From an uncultured Oscillospiraceae bacterium (GTDB taxonomy: Bacteria; Bacillota; Clostridia; Oscillospirales; Acutalibacteraceae), in contig CAJMBP010000001.1 in assembly GCA_905211675.1 (NCBI GenBank), positions 1 through 48,253 of the forward strand: a stretch of DNA of 48,253 nucleotides, in the 5' to 3' direction. A program made the translations under genes and the position numbers. This document shows, in pieces, positions 24,347 to 33,976 of this stretch (positions are counted from its first letter, which is position 1; each line of letters starts with the position of its first letter). The notes under the pieces are model-generated. The model had not been told where the DNA came from. It searched no databases and saw nothing but the letters and a program-made list of their open reading frames with translations.

Positions 24347-24374
24347 CAAGGGAGAAATATTAATTTCTCCCTTG
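24347..24374 (-). terminator. Intercistronic hairpin, probable partial terminator
   Basis: Perfect 12-bp stem CAAGGGAGAAAT/ATTTCTCCCTTG with a 4-nt loop, between the binding-protein and permease genes. The minus-strand tail is only moderately T-rich. Such hairpins lower downstream expression relative to the binding protein (established for many ABC operons). Confidence 0.75.
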
Positions 24375-24403
24375 TCGGAAATATGTTTATAATATCTTAA
24401 AGA

Positions 24404-25363
24404 TTATTCTTCGATAGCAACATAGCCTTCAAGAGGTGTGATGCCCAAAGCATCGCAAACAGCCGCATTGTATTTTTTGGTAGTGGTTGTGTATTCAACG
24501 GGCATTTCCGAAATGTTTGCTTCGCCCTTAAGAATTTTAGCCGCCATCTTACCGGTTGTTCTGCCGAGATCCTCGTAGCTGATTGAAAGCGTAGCAACGC
24601 CGCAACCCTTGCATATACCCTCTTCACCTGCGATTACGGGCACCTTTGCGGTTTGGCAGATAGAATCGATAATACCTGTGTTGTCGGCAACCGTGTTGTC
24701 GGTGGGCACATAGATTACATCATTGTTTTCAACAGCAGTTGTGCAAACCGATGAAATATCGTTAGAGTCTGCAAAAGGATACAGTGTAGCGGTAAGACCG
24801 GCTTTTTCGAGCTTTGCCTTAACAACATCAACCTGATATTTGCTGTTTGCCTCTGCCGAGCAGTAAATAAGACCTACATTCTTTGCATTCGGGAACCACT
24901 CGGTAACCATAGCTGCCTGCTGATCAAGAGGAGCCAAATCCGAAGTGCCCGAAACATTGCCGCCTACGGTACCGTTGAAGTCTTTAATGTTAAGAGCAAC
25001 GCCGTATTCTGTAATAGATGTACCCAAAATCGGAATTTCGGATGTTGCGGCAGCCGCAGCCTGCAATGCAGGTGTAGCATTTGCCAAAATTAAATCAACC
25101 TTATTTGAAACAAACTGGTTTGCTATTGTAGAGCAGGTGTTTGAATCGTTTTGACCGCTTTGGAAGTCAAATACAACCGCATCTTCGCCAAGCTCTTCAA
25201 TCAGAGCATCCTTAAAGCCCTTTGTTGCGGCATCAAGCGCGGGATGCTCGGTAAGCTGAACAATACCTACTTTGTATTTGCCGTCATCCTTACTGCCGCA
25301 GCCTGCAAATGCACCGCAAATCAAAACTGCTGCCAAAACTATTGCTAAAACTTTTTTCAACAT
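24404..25363 (-). CDS. ABC_sub_bind-family substrate-binding lipoprotein
   Basis: 319 residues. Lipoprotein signal peptide with the lipobox FAGC (about residues 18-21), then the two-lobed ABC_sub_bind fold: YKVGIVQLTEHPALDAATKGFKDAL, LILANATPALQAAAAATSEIPILGTSITEYG, NVGLIYCSAEANSKYQ and VIAGEEGICKGCGVATLSISYEDLG. The highly conserved HPALD stretch is typical. Homologues bind tryptophan or tyrosine in streptococci and clostridia; the ligand here is not proven. GGGGGA ribosome-binding site. First gene of the operon with a short structured leader. Confidence 0.92.
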   Translation of the reverse strand: MLKKVLAIVLAAVLICGAFAGCGSKDDGKYKVGIVQLTEHPALDAATKGFKDALIEELGEDAVVFDFQSGQNDSNTCSTIANQFVSNKVDLILANATPALQAAAAATSEIPILGTSITEYGVALNIKDFNGTVGGNVSGTSDLAPLDQQAAMVTEWFPNAKNVGLIYCSAEANSKYQVDVVKAKLEKAGLTATLYPFADSNDISSVCTTAVENNDVIYVPTDNTVADNTGIIDSICQTAKVPVIAGEEGICKGCGVATLSISYEDLGRTTGKMAAKILKGEANISEMPVEYTTTTKKYNAAVCDALGITPLEGYVAIEE

Positions 25364-25401
25364 TTAGATTTCCCCCAAACAATTACTTTAAAATTTTATT
25401 G

Positions 25402-25463
25402 CTTTAACGCTTTTATGCGTTAAAGTACGGTATTATTATACTATCACCCGTGCAATAAGTCAA
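25402..25463 (-). promoter_or_regulatory. Promoter and leader inverted repeat of the ABC_sub_bind operon
   Basis: Minus strand TTGACT (25463-25458) and TATAAT (25440-25435), 17-bp spacer. Right after the expected start point lies a perfect 9-bp inverted repeat, CTTTAACGC 25402-25410 and GCGTTAAAG 25417-25425, either an operator or a 5'-end RNA hairpin. The roughly 65-nt leader is too short for a T-box. Confidence 0.75.
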
Positions 25464-25490
25464 GCGTTTTATTTTAATCGACAGCGGAAA

Positions 25491-26216
25491 TTATTTGTAA
25501 ACGGCAATACCCTTTCGCTTGTGCTCGCTCGCTTTATGCATACGCTCGATTATTTTTTTGTTTTCTTCGGCGATATTGCCGCCGTTTATATATGCGTCAA
25601 GCTCGGCATAGCTTACGCCCATTTCGGTTTCATCGGTCTGCCCGTCAAAGAGCGCCGCCGACGGTGCCTTTTCGATTATACGGACAGGGGCGTCAAGGTA
25701 TTTTAAAAATTCGTACACTTCGGTAACGGTAAGGTCGGCTATAGGATTAAAGTCGTGCGCGCCGTCACCCCATTTGGTGAAATAACCAACATAAGCCTCG
25801 CTTTTATTGCCGGTGCCTGCAACCAAACGGCCCTCCGCCGCGGCAACCGCATAAAGAGTAAGCATACGAAGTCGCGGAGCTATGTTTGCAAGCGCCGCGG
25901 AATTCATTTCGGCAACGCCCTCAAGCGCTTTGAGCTCGGCTTCTTTTACGGGGGTTAAATCAACCGTGCGTGTTTCGATACCGTACCTTTCGGCAACCGA
26001 TTTTGCATCGGCGGTGTCCTCATCGTAATTTCTTTTGGAGGTGCAGGGCAGTATAATACCCACCGTGTTGTCGCACGCCGCTTTACAGAGTATTCCCACC
26101 AAGGCGGAATCTTTACCTCCGCTGTTTCCGAAAACAATACCCTTTGAGCCGCTGTCGGCAAGAATATTTTTTATAAAAGCAACCCTTTTTTCAAATTCAA
26201 CCTTGTAATCACGCAT
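25491..26216 (-). CDS. nadE: NAD synthetase, ammonia-dependent type
   Basis: 241 residues, the short NadE form without a glutaminase domain. It amidates nicotinic acid adenine dinucleotide to NAD using ATP and ammonia. The PP-loop SGGKDSALVG (about 33-42), the GTGNKSEAYVGYFTKWGDGAHDFNPIADLTVTEV block and SAALFDGQTDETEMG are all conserved. It follows a carbon-nitrogen hydrolase gene by 15 bp; in many bacteria that kind of domain is fused to NadE to supply ammonia. No terminator is visible before the next promoter. Confidence 0.94.
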   Translation of the reverse strand: MRDYKVEFEKRVAFIKNILADSGSKGIVFGNSGGKDSALVGILCKAACDNTVGIILPCTSKRNYDEDTADAKSVAERYGIETRTVDLTPVKEAELKALEGVAEMNSAALANIAPRLRMLTLYAVAAAEGRLVAGTGNKSEAYVGYFTKWGDGAHDFNPIADLTVTEVYEFLKYLDAPVRIIEKAPSAALFDGQTDETEMGVSYAELDAYINGGNIAEENKKIIERMHKASEHKRKGIAVYK

Positions 26217-26231
26217 AAAAATAACCTCTTT

Positions 26232-27004
26232 TCAGTATAATTCGGGGCGTCGGTCACGAAATACGGGGATTTTTCCGCAAATTTCGGAAAACGCCTGTAT
26301 GTCGCAATCCGCCGTTATAATCTGCTGACCCTCACCGGCAATCGCCAATGTTTTGCCAAGCGGGTCAATAATCGAAGAATTTCCGCCGTAGAGCGTTCTA
26401 TCGGCTTGACCGCAGGAATTACAGCAAACGACAAATATTTGATTTTCAATAGCCCGTGCCGTTGTCAGACTGCGCAGATGAAAAACACGTTCGGCAGAGA
26501 TACAACAAAAAGCACATCAAGCCCCTGCAAAGCAAGGCGCCTCGTAAGCTCGGGAAAGCGCAGATCATAACAAATGATAACGCCGCACCTTACACCGTCA
26601 AGCGTAAAGCGGCACAGGCGGTCTCCCTTTGTGTAGTAATTGTCCTCTCCCATAGGGGTAAAAAGATGCGTTTTATCATAGCTTGCTATGCACTCGCCCT
26701 TTCGGTTAAAAACCGTAGCGGTATTAAACACCCTACCGTCACGAACATTTGACACCGATCCTGCAACAATGTTTACGCCGTATTTTTTTGCCAAGGCGCC
26801 TATACACAAATTTACCTCTTTGCAGTCATTGCAACACAGCTGATTAAGATTTTCTTTCGGAAAGAAGCCCGTATTCCATGTTTCGGGTAAAACCAAGACA
26901 TCGGGCTTTTGTTTTACCGCTTCGCTTATAAGCTTTTCGGCACGGCAAAAATTCTCTTGCGGCATGCCGAGCTTCATATCCATTTGCAGGCAGGCAACCC
27001 TCAT
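26232..27004 (-). pseudogene. Carbon-nitrogen hydrolase (nitrilase superfamily), frameshifted
   Basis: The first 175 or so codons encode a nitrilase-fold amidase with the full catalytic triad: glutamate in LVLPETWNTGFF, lysine in YDKTHLF, cysteine in VIICYDLRFPEL. The frame stops at 26465-26467, but another frame continues seamlessly with VFHLRSLTTARAIENQIFVV, GGNSSIIDPLGK and a proper stop at 26232-26234. The break is near 26480-26500, where a few bases seem missing. The joined protein would be about 255 residues, similar to YafV/Nit2-type omega-amidases. Either a recent inactivating mutation or a sequencing error. AAGGGGT site, 5 bp after dapL. Confidence 0.82.
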
Positions 27005-27009
27005 AACCG

Positions 27010-28200
27010 TTACCCCTTTTTAAGCAGAGTGCAAAGTCGGTTTGCAGCTTCCTTTGTTTCTTCGGGATTGCCGAAGGTCGAAAAGCGGAAATAGCCTTTT
27101 CCGCATTCGCCGAAGCCGTCACCGGGTATGCCTACTACCTGAATTTCATTAAGCAGGTAATCGAAAAAGTCCCAACCGCTCATATTGTCGGGGCACTTCA
27201 TCCATATATACGGCGAATTTTTGCCGCCGACATACCAAATACCCGCGGCATCAAGCGCCTCCATAAAATATGAAGCATTTTTCTTGTAAACGCTTAAATT
27301 TTCGTGAATCTGACGCTGTCCTTCGGGGGTAAATACTGCTAAAGCACCCTTTTGAAGAATATAGGAAACGCCGTTTGTTCTGGTTTCGCGGTTGCGTGAC
27401 CACATTTCGTTTAAATTCATACCGCCGCGAACAAGATTGCACGGAACAACAGTGTAACCGAGTCGTGTGCCTGTAAAGCCTGCGGTTTTTGAGAGCGAAC
27501 AAATTTCAATAGCGCATGTATCCGCACCGTCTATTTCATAAATGCTGTGCGGAATATCGCTTTCCTCAATAAATATCTCATACGCCGCATCAAATAAAAT
27601 AACGGCACCGATTTCGTTTGCATAGTCAACCCAAGCCTTCAACTGACTGCGGTTAAACACAGCACCTGTTGGGTTATTAGGTGAACATATATAAATAATA
27701 TCTGTCTCTACATTTTTGTCGGGTTTTGGTAAAAAACCGTCTTTTTCTCCTGCGGCTAAATGAATAACCTTTCTGCCTGCGAGTATATTTGTGTCAACAT
27801 ATTCGGGATATGCAGGTTCAATTACCATTACGGTGTTGTCCCGTTCAAAAAGCTCGAGAATATCGCCTAAGTCATCACAAGCACCGCTTGAAACAAAAAT
27901 TTCATTCTGTGAAACCGAAGCGCCCATTTTGCCGTAATATTCCGCAATGGCGCGGCGAAGGTCGGCATCGCCTACCTCGGGCATATAACCGTGAAAGGTT
28001 GCGGCATTCGCCTGATCGTCAACCGCTTTATGAAGCGCTTTAATAACAGCGTCGCACAGCGGCAACGACACATCGCCCACACCCATTCTCAAAACATTTT
28101 TATCGGGATTTGCCTCGAGATACTCATTGGTTTTGCGATAGATTGTGTTAAACAAATATGTGTCTTTAAGTTCTTTGTATCTTGTGTTGGGTTTTAACAT
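27010..28200 (-). CDS. dapL: LL-diaminopimelate aminotransferase
   Basis: 396 residues, a class I/II PLP enzyme of the DapL type. It converts tetrahydrodipicolinate directly to LL-diaminopimelate with glutamate as amino donor, for lysine and peptidoglycan. Hallmarks: NVLRMGVGDVSLPLCDAV near the start, SSGACDDLGDIL, CSPNNPTGAV, the PLP lysine in CSLSKTAGFTGTRLGYTV, and the C-terminal GKGYFRFSTFG. GGAG ribosome-binding site. It follows carB by about 60 bp and precedes the nitrilase gene by 5 bp, likely within the same long transcript. Confidence 0.95.
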   Translation of the reverse strand: MLKPNTRYKELKDTYLFNTIYRKTNEYLEANPDKNVLRMGVGDVSLPLCDAVIKALHKAVDDQANAATFHGYMPEVGDADLRRAIAEYYGKMGASVSQNEIFVSSGACDDLGDILELFERDNTVMVIEPAYPEYVDTNILAGRKVIHLAAGEKDGFLPKPDKNVETDIIYICSPNNPTGAVFNRSQLKAWVDYANEIGAVILFDAAYEIFIEESDIPHSIYEIDGADTCAIEICSLSKTAGFTGTRLGYTVVPCNLVRGGMNLNEMWSRNRETRTNGVSYILQKGALAVFTPEGQRQIHENLSVYKKNASYFMEALDAAGIWYVGGKNSPYIWMKCPDNMSGWDFFDYLLNEIQVVGIPGDGFGECGKGYFRFSTFGNPEETKEAANRLCTLLKKG

Positions 28201-28259
28201 ATTTTGTTTCTCCTTTGTATGTGTCAGCGGTATGTTAATGCTTTAATACCGTTATCGTA

Positions 28260-31200
28260 TTATTCGGCGTCAATAGTTGATATGCCCATTGTGACCTCTT
28301 CAAGCACATCAAGAAGCATTCTCACCGTGTCAAGTGAGGTAAGCATTGTAATGTTGTTCTGTGCCGCGCATTGGCGTATTGCAATGCCGTCACCGAAATG
28401 CTTGCCCGAAAGAATGGCGCGCGTGTTGATAACATAGCTGACATAGCCTGCGCGTATAGAATCCAATACCTCTTGACTGCCTTCGCTGGGTTTATGTCTT
28501 ATCCGCGTGCGAATTCCGTTTTCTTTCAAGACTTCGCCCGTAAGCGAAGTGGCTTCAATATTGAATCCCATATTGTAAAATCTGCGCACCAAAGGCAGTG
28601 TTTCTTCCTTGTCTTCGTCGGCAACGCTTACAAGCACCGTTCCGTAATTGCGAAGCTTAAGCCCCGACGCCACCATAGCCTTGTAAACCGCACGGTGAAG
28701 CTTTTTGTCGTAACCTATAGCCTCGCCCGTAGATTTCATTTCGGGCGAAAGGTAGGCGTCCATACCGCGAAGCTTTGAAAAGGAAAATGCCGGAGCCTTA
28801 ACATAATAGCGCTCCTTTTCTTTTGGATACCGAGCAAAAATTCCCTGCTCACTCAGCGACACACCTAAATTACATCGGGTTGCTATATCGGCAAGGCTGT
28901 AGCCCGTGGCTTTTGATAAAAACGGCACCGTTCTCGAAGAACGGGGATTAACCTCTATAATATAAACCTCGTCGTGTTCATCAACAATAAACTGTATATT
29001 GAAAAGTCCTATAATTCCAATTCCCAAACCGAGCTTTTCGGTATAATCGAGAATGGTGTTTTTAACCTTTTGCGAAATACTGTATGTGGGATATACGCTT
29101 ATAGAGTCACCCGAATGAACACCGGTTCGCTCAACAAGCTCCATAATACCCGGAACAAACACACGCTGACCGTCGCAAACCGCGTCAACCTCGACCTCTT
29201 TACCCTTAATGTATTTATCTACCAAAACGGGCTTATCAACATCAATTTCAACGGCGGTTTTAAGGTAATTACGCAGCGCCGCTTCCTTAGCGACTATCTG
29301 CATAGCTCTGCCGCCCAATACAAAGCTCGGGCGAACAAGCACAGGGTACCCGATTTCCTCGGCGGCCTTTACGCCCGCTTCTACGCTTGTCACCGCCCTG
29401 CCCTTAGGTTGCGGGATGCCCAGAGAGCTTAACAGCTTTTCAAAAGCATCACGGTTTTCGGCGCGCTCGATAGCGTCGCAATCCGTGCCGATTATCTTTA
29501 CGCCTCGGGCGCTGAGCGGCGCCGCCAAAGAGATAGCCGTTTGACCGCCCAGTGTTGCAATAACTCCCTCGGGCTTTTCGAGCTCTATAATATTCATAAC
29601 ATCTTCTACGCAAAGCGGCTCAAAATAAAGCTTATCCGAGCAGGTGTAGTCGGTAGAAACCGTTTCGGGATTGTTGTTTATAATAATTGCCTCATAGCCC
29701 GAAGCCTTTATGGTTTGCACCGCGTGAACGGTAGAATAGTCAAACTCTACACCCTGACCTATGCGTATGGGTCCCGAACCGAGCACAATGATTTTCTTTT
29801 TGTCAGAAACAACCGATTCGTTTTCCTGCTCATAGGTGGAATAAAAATACGGAATGTAACTTTCAAACTCCGAAGCGCAGGTGTCAATCATTTTATAAAC
29901 GGGAAGAATACCGTTTGCTTTTCTTAAATTGAAAACCTCTTCCTCGGTCATATTCCAAAACTGCGCGATAGCCTTGTCTGAAAAGCCCATCTTTTTAGCA
30001 CAGCGAAGCACATTTATATTTCCGCAGTTTTGTTTTACTTCATTTTCTTCATCTACAATATTACGCAGTTTGCGTATAAAAAATCTGTCAATCGCCGTTA
30101 TCTCGGCAATGCTGTCTATGCTTTCACCCAAACGCAAAAGGCGGGCAATCGCATAAATACGGTCGTCGGTACCTATTTTAATATAGTCACAAAGCTCGTC
30201 ACGGGTCATGCCGTCAAACCTGGCGTAATAAAGGTGACAAAGCCCTATTTCAAGAGAACGAATTGCTTTCAACAGGCTTTCTTCAACCGTTCTGCCTACG
30301 CTCATAACCTCGCCTGTGGCCTTCATCTGAGTAGAAAGCGAGTTGTTGGCGTCTGCAAATTTATCAAACGGAAAACGCGGCATTTTGGTAACAACATAGT
30401 CAAGCGCCGGCTCAAACGACGCGGGCGTGTTGGCAATTTGAATTTCGTCGAGCGTCATACCTACGCCGATTTTTGCCGATACGCGAGCTATAGGGTAACC
30501 GCTTGCCTTTGAGGCGAGAGCCGACGAACGCGAAACTCTCGGATTGACCTCAATTAAATAATACTTAAAAGAATTAGGGTCAAGTGCAAACTGCACATTG
30601 CAGCCGCCCTCAATTTTAAGCGCGCGAATAATTTTAAGCGCGCTGTCCCGCAGCATTTGATATTCCTTGTTAGTAAGCGTTTGAGAAGGGCAAACTACAA
30701 TGGAGTCGCCCGTGTGTATTCCGACAGGGTCAAGATTTTCCATATTACAAATAGTAATAGCGGTGTCGTTGCTGTCACGCATTACCTCATATTCGATTTC
30801 TTTATAACCCTTAATGCTCTTTTCGATAAGAACCTGATTCACAGGAGAAAGCGAAAGTGCATTTTTCATAAGCGGTAAAAACTCCGCCTCGTTATCGGCA
30901 AAGCCGCCGCCGGTTCCGCCGAGCGTAAAGGCAGGACGCAAAACTACGGGATAGCCGATTTTTTGTGCAACCGCCAAGCCCTCCTCAACAGAGCTTGCTA
31001 TGTCCGACGGCAAAACGGGCTCGCCCAATTCCTCGCAAAGCTCTTTAAACAACTCGCGGTCCTCGGCGCGCTCAATACTGCTGCTGCGGGTTCCGAGCAG
31101 TTCTGTGCGGCACTCTTCAAGAATGCCCTTCTTTTCAAGCTGCATTGCAAGGTTAAGCCCAGTCTGACCGCCGATACCCGGCAAAATTGCGTCGGGGCGC

Positions 31201-31442
31201 TCATAACGGATAATCTTCGCAATGTATTCAAGCGTCATCGGTTCCATATAAACCTTATCGGCAATAGAGGTATCGGTCATAATGGTAGCAGGATTGGAAT
31301 TGCACAGAACAACCTCATAGCCCTCTTCCTTTAAAGCGATGCACGCCTGTGTTCCCGCATAGTCGAATTCAGCCGCCTGACCTATAACAATAGGCCCCGA
31401 ACCGATAACAAGCACTTTTTTGATATCTGTTCTTTTAGGCAT
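28260..31442 (-). CDS. carB: Carbamoyl-phosphate synthase large subunit
   Basis: 1060 residues. Makes carbamoyl phosphate from bicarbonate, two ATP and ammonia channelled from CarA, for pyrimidines and arginine. Two homologous ATP-grasp halves are visible: VLVIGSGPIVIGQAAEFDYAG at the N-terminus, IIVLGSGPIRIGQGVEFDYS at about 555, and PRVSRSSALASKASGYP against PRSSRTVPFLSKATG. The C-terminal MGS-like allosteric domain ends in VINTRAILSGKHFGDGIAIRQCA. The ATG overlaps the carA stop by 8 bp with GGAGG inside carA. Confidence 0.98.
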   Translation of the reverse strand: MPKRTDIKKVLVIGSGPIVIGQAAEFDYAGTQACIALKEEGYEVVLCNSNPATIMTDTSIADKVYMEPMTLEYIAKIIRYERPDAILPGIGGQTGLNLAMQLEKKGILEECRTELLGTRSSSIERAEDRELFKELCEELGEPVLPSDIASSVEEGLAVAQKIGYPVVLRPAFTLGGTGGGFADNEAEFLPLMKNALSLSPVNQVLIEKSIKGYKEIEYEVMRDSNDTAITICNMENLDPVGIHTGDSIVVCPSQTLTNKEYQMLRDSALKIIRALKIEGGCNVQFALDPNSFKYYLIEVNPRVSRSSALASKASGYPIARVSAKIGVGMTLDEIQIANTPASFEPALDYVVTKMPRFPFDKFADANNSLSTQMKATGEVMSVGRTVEESLLKAIRSLEIGLCHLYYARFDGMTRDELCDYIKIGTDDRIYAIARLLRLGESIDSIAEITAIDRFFIRKLRNIVDEENEVKQNCGNINVLRCAKKMGFSDKAIAQFWNMTEEEVFNLRKANGILPVYKMIDTCASEFESYIPYFYSTYEQENESVVSDKKKIIVLGSGPIRIGQGVEFDYSTVHAVQTIKASGYEAIIINNNPETVSTDYTCSDKLYFEPLCVEDVMNIIELEKPEGVIATLGGQTAISLAAPLSARGVKIIGTDCDAIERAENRDAFEKLLSSLGIPQPKGRAVTSVEAGVKAAEEIGYPVLVRPSFVLGGRAMQIVAKEAALRNYLKTAVEIDVDKPVLVDKYIKGKEVEVDAVCDGQRVFVPGIMELVERTGVHSGDSISVYPTYSISQKVKNTILDYTEKLGLGIGIIGLFNIQFIVDEHDEVYIIEVNPRSSRTVPFLSKATGYSLADIATRCNLGVSLSEQGIFARYPKEKERYYVKAPAFSFSKLRGMDAYLSPEMKSTGEAIGYDKKLHRAVYKAMVASGLKLRNYGTVLVSVADEDKEETLPLVRRFYNMGFNIEATSLTGEVLKENGIRTRIRHKPSEGSQEVLDSIRAGYVSYVINTRAILSGKHFGDGIAIRQCAAQNNITMLTSLDTVRMLLDVLEEVTMGISTIDAE

Positions 31443-32529
31443 TTTTGAATTCCTCCATCAATTTTATAAAGCAGTCAAACAAATAGGCGCTGTCCTGCGG
31501 ACCGGGTGCGCTTTCGGGATGATACTGAACGCTGAACACTTTATCTTTATCGCATTTCACGCCTTCTACGGTATTGTCAAGCAGATTTATATGCGTTACC
31601 GAAAGCGGAGTGTTTTTAAGGCTTTCGGCGTCAACCGCATAGGAATGATTTTGCGAAGTGATTTCAATTTTATTTGTTTCAAGATTTCTGACGGGATGAT
31701 TACCGCCGCGGTGTCCGAACTTCAATTTATAGGTTTTAGCCCCGTAAGCCAAGGATATAATTTGATGGCCGAGACAAATACCGAAAATAGGATACCTACC
31801 TATCAGTTCTTTTATTGTCTCAACTGTTTGCGGCACATCGGTAGGGTCGCCCGGACCGTTTGAAATAAAAATTCCGTCGGGGTCAAGTGCCATTATCGCC
31901 TCGGCAGGCGTGTTCCACGGAACTGCCGTTACCTTACAGCCGCGTTTGTTAAGTGAGCGTACTATGTTCATTTTCATACCGCAGTCAATGGCTACCACTC
32001 GGTAATTCTGTTTTTCGGCATTGTGAATGGCAATTTTATCACAGCTTACCCTCGATACTGCGTCGGTAGGCAGCTTTGCAGATTTTAAAATTTTAAGTCC
32101 GTCCTCTAAAGAAGTGGTAACATCGGTTATAAGAACCTTTTGACTGCCATAGTCACGAATTGAGCGATTCAGCTTTCTTGTGTCAACGCCGTATATTCCG
32201 ACAACGCCGAAGCGCTTCATTACATCGGACAGCGTTTGTGTGCTTCTGAAATTAGAGGGCTCATCGTTGTACTCATGAACTATAAGCGCGCCGATTGTAA
32301 TATTATCTCTTTCAAAGTCGTCGTCAGCCATACCGTAATTACCTATAAGCGGATAGGTCATAACTACAGCCTGATCGGTATATGACGGATCTGAAAGTAT
32401 TTCCTGATAACCTACCATAGAGGTGTTAAAAACAATTTCAAGTACACACTGCCTGTCTGCACCGAAGCCATAGCCTAAATATTCTCGGCCGTCCTCTAAA
32501 ATCAGTTTTTTGTCAAATTCTTTTATCAT
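31435..32529 (-). CDS. carA: Carbamoyl-phosphate synthase small subunit
   Basis: About 364 residues from ATG 32529; AAGGTG lies 6 nt upstream, overlapping the purF stop, and an in-frame GTG at 32538 is disfavoured. Glutaminase subunit that feeds ammonia to CarB. N-terminal domain DGREYLGYGFGADRQCVLEIVFNTSMVGYQE, then the class I GATase with catalytic cysteine in PIFGICLGHQI and His-Glu in QYHPESAPGP. Directly coupled to carB downstream and purF upstream. Confidence 0.97.
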   Translation of the reverse strand: MIKEFDKKLILEDGREYLGYGFGADRQCVLEIVFNTSMVGYQEILSDPSYTDQAVVMTYPLIGNYGMADDDFERDNITIGALIVHEYNDEPSNFRSTQTLSDVMKRFGVVGIYGVDTRKLNRSIRDYGSQKVLITDVTTSLEDGLKILKSAKLPTDAVSRVSCDKIAIHNAEKQNYRVVAIDCGMKMNIVRSLNKRGCKVTAVPWNTPAEAIMALDPDGIFISNGPGDPTDVPQTVETIKELIGRYPIFGICLGHQIISLAYGAKTYKLKFGHRGGNHPVRNLETNKIEITSQNHSYAVDAESLKNTPLSVTHINLLDNTVEGVKCDKDKVFSVQYHPESAPGPQDSAYLFDCFIKLMEEFKNA

Positions 32530-32539
32530 AACCGTCACC

Positions 32540-33976
32540 TTATTTCTTTATGTCCGACAATCGCTGTTCAAATCTGTCCTTTCGGGTATCGGTAGGAATT
32601 TTTGTAGGATAATCACCGTTAAAACAAGCGCTGCAGAAATTATCGCTTCCTGTAAGAAGGCTTAAGCTTTGCGTAGGAAAATAGCCCAAGGAATCGGCAC
32701 CGATTATATTGCAAATTTCGGAAACTGTATATTTGCAGGCTATTAGATGCTCTTCGGAATCAATATCGGTTCCGTAATAACATGGGTGCAAAAACGGCGG
32801 AGAGGATATGCGCACATGAACCTCGACTGCTCCCGCATCTCGCAGCAGCTTTACGACGCGGCCCATGGTGTTTCCGCGAACTATTGAATCGTCAACCAAA
32901 ACCACGCGTTTGTTTTTTACACATTCTTCAACAGCGGCAAGCTTTATTTTTACACCGTCAAGTCTTGCCCCTTGACCGGGCGAAATAAAAGTTCTGCCTA
33001 TGTACTTGTTTTTTATAAGACCTATTCCGTAGGGGATTCCCGATTCACGGCTGAAGCCGAGCGCGGCGTCAAGCCCCGAGTCGGGGGCGCCTATGACAAC
33101 ATCGGCATCTACCGGATGTGCCGCCGCAAGTATTTCACCCGCCTTTACGCGCGACGCATGCACCGAAATTCCGTCTATAACCGAATCGGGACGCGAAAAG
33201 TAAATATACTCAAAAATGCAAAGCTTTTTATCTTTTTTTTTGCAATGCTCACGCCGCGAAACCACACCGTTTTTGCTGAAAACAAGAATTTCACCCGGTT
33301 CAACATCACGGATAACCTCGCCGCCTACCGCCTTAATCGCACAGCTTTCGGAGGCTACTACATACATACCTTCTTTAGTCTGACCGAAGCACAGAGGGCG
33401 AAAACCGTAGGGGTCTCTTGCGCAAATAAGCTTTTGCGGCGACATAAGAACCAATGAATATGCGCCGTCAAGCGTATTCATAGCGCGGCTCAAGGCGTCC
33501 TCAATAGACGGGGCTGTGAGCCTTTCTTTTGTAATAATATAGGCTATTGTCTCGGTGTCGCTTGTGGTGTGAAAAATAGCCCCTGTCAGCTCGAGCTCGC
33601 TTCTAAGCTCGGCGGCATTGCTTAAATTACCGTTATGGGCAAGTGCCATTCTGCCCTTTTGGTGATTAACCTCAATAGGCTGGCAGTTGTTTCGGTTGGT
33701 ACCGCCCGTTGTGCCGTAACGGGCATGAGCCACAGCCATTGTACTTTTCGGAAGTCTTGAAAGAACATCTTCCGAAAATACCTCGCTTACAAGCCCCATA
33801 TCCTTATGTGAAACAAACACGCCGTCATCGTTTACCACTATTCCGCAGCTTTCCTGACCGCGATGCTGAAGCGCATATAAACCGTAATATGAAATGTTTG
33901 CCACATCGCAGGGTTCGGGTGCAATAACACCGAACACGCCGCATTCTTCATGAATTTCCGCCTCGGGATATATCAT
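32540..33976 (-). CDS. purF: Amidophosphoribosyltransferase
   Basis: 478 residues. First committed step of purine synthesis, PRPP plus glutamine to phosphoribosylamine. The nucleophile cysteine is residue 12 (MIYPEAEIHEECGVFGV), implying an 11-residue propeptide of the Bacillus type; cysteines in KKDKKLCIFEY, HLIACKYT and the C-terminal CSACFNGDYP fit a [4Fe-4S]-containing enzyme. PRPP motif VLVDDSIVRGNTMG. The start overlaps the pyrG stop by 4 bp. Probably feedback-inhibited by purine nucleotides, as in the family. Confidence 0.97.
   Translation of the reverse strand: MIYPEAEIHEECGVFGVIAPEPCDVANISYYGLYALQHRGQESCGIVVNDDGVFVSHKDMGLVSEVFSEDVLSRLPKSTMAVAHARYGTTGGTNRNNCQPIEVNHQKGRMALAHNGNLSNAAELRSELELTGAIFHTTSDTETIAYIITKERLTAPSIEDALSRAMNTLDGAYSLVLMSPQKLICARDPYGFRPLCFGQTKEGMYVVASESCAIKAVGGEVIRDVEPGEILVFSKNGVVSRREHCKKKDKKLCIFEYIYFSRPDSVIDGISVHASRVKAGEILAAAHPVDADVVIGAPDSGLDAALGFSRESGIPYGIGLIKNKYIGRTFISPGQGARLDGVKIKLAAVEECVKNKRVVLVDDSIVRGNTMGRVVKLLRDAGAVEVHVRISSPPFLHPCYYGTDIDSEEHLIACKYTVSEICNIIGADSLGYFPTQSLSLLTGSDNFCSACFNGDYPTKIPTDTRKDRFEQRLSDIKK

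Noticed and set aside
25364..25434. T-box upstream of the ABC_sub_bind operon
   Set aside because: The predicted leader is only about 65 nt and lacks the T-box sequence and a specifier stem.
28201..28259. CGGTAT/ATACCG hairpin between carB and dapL as an operon end
   Set aside because: Six-bp stem, large loop, no T tract, and no promoter for dapL; read-through is more likely.
29541..30512. Open frames opposite carB
   Set aside because: Composition artefacts opposite a highly conserved enzyme; no start signals or motifs.
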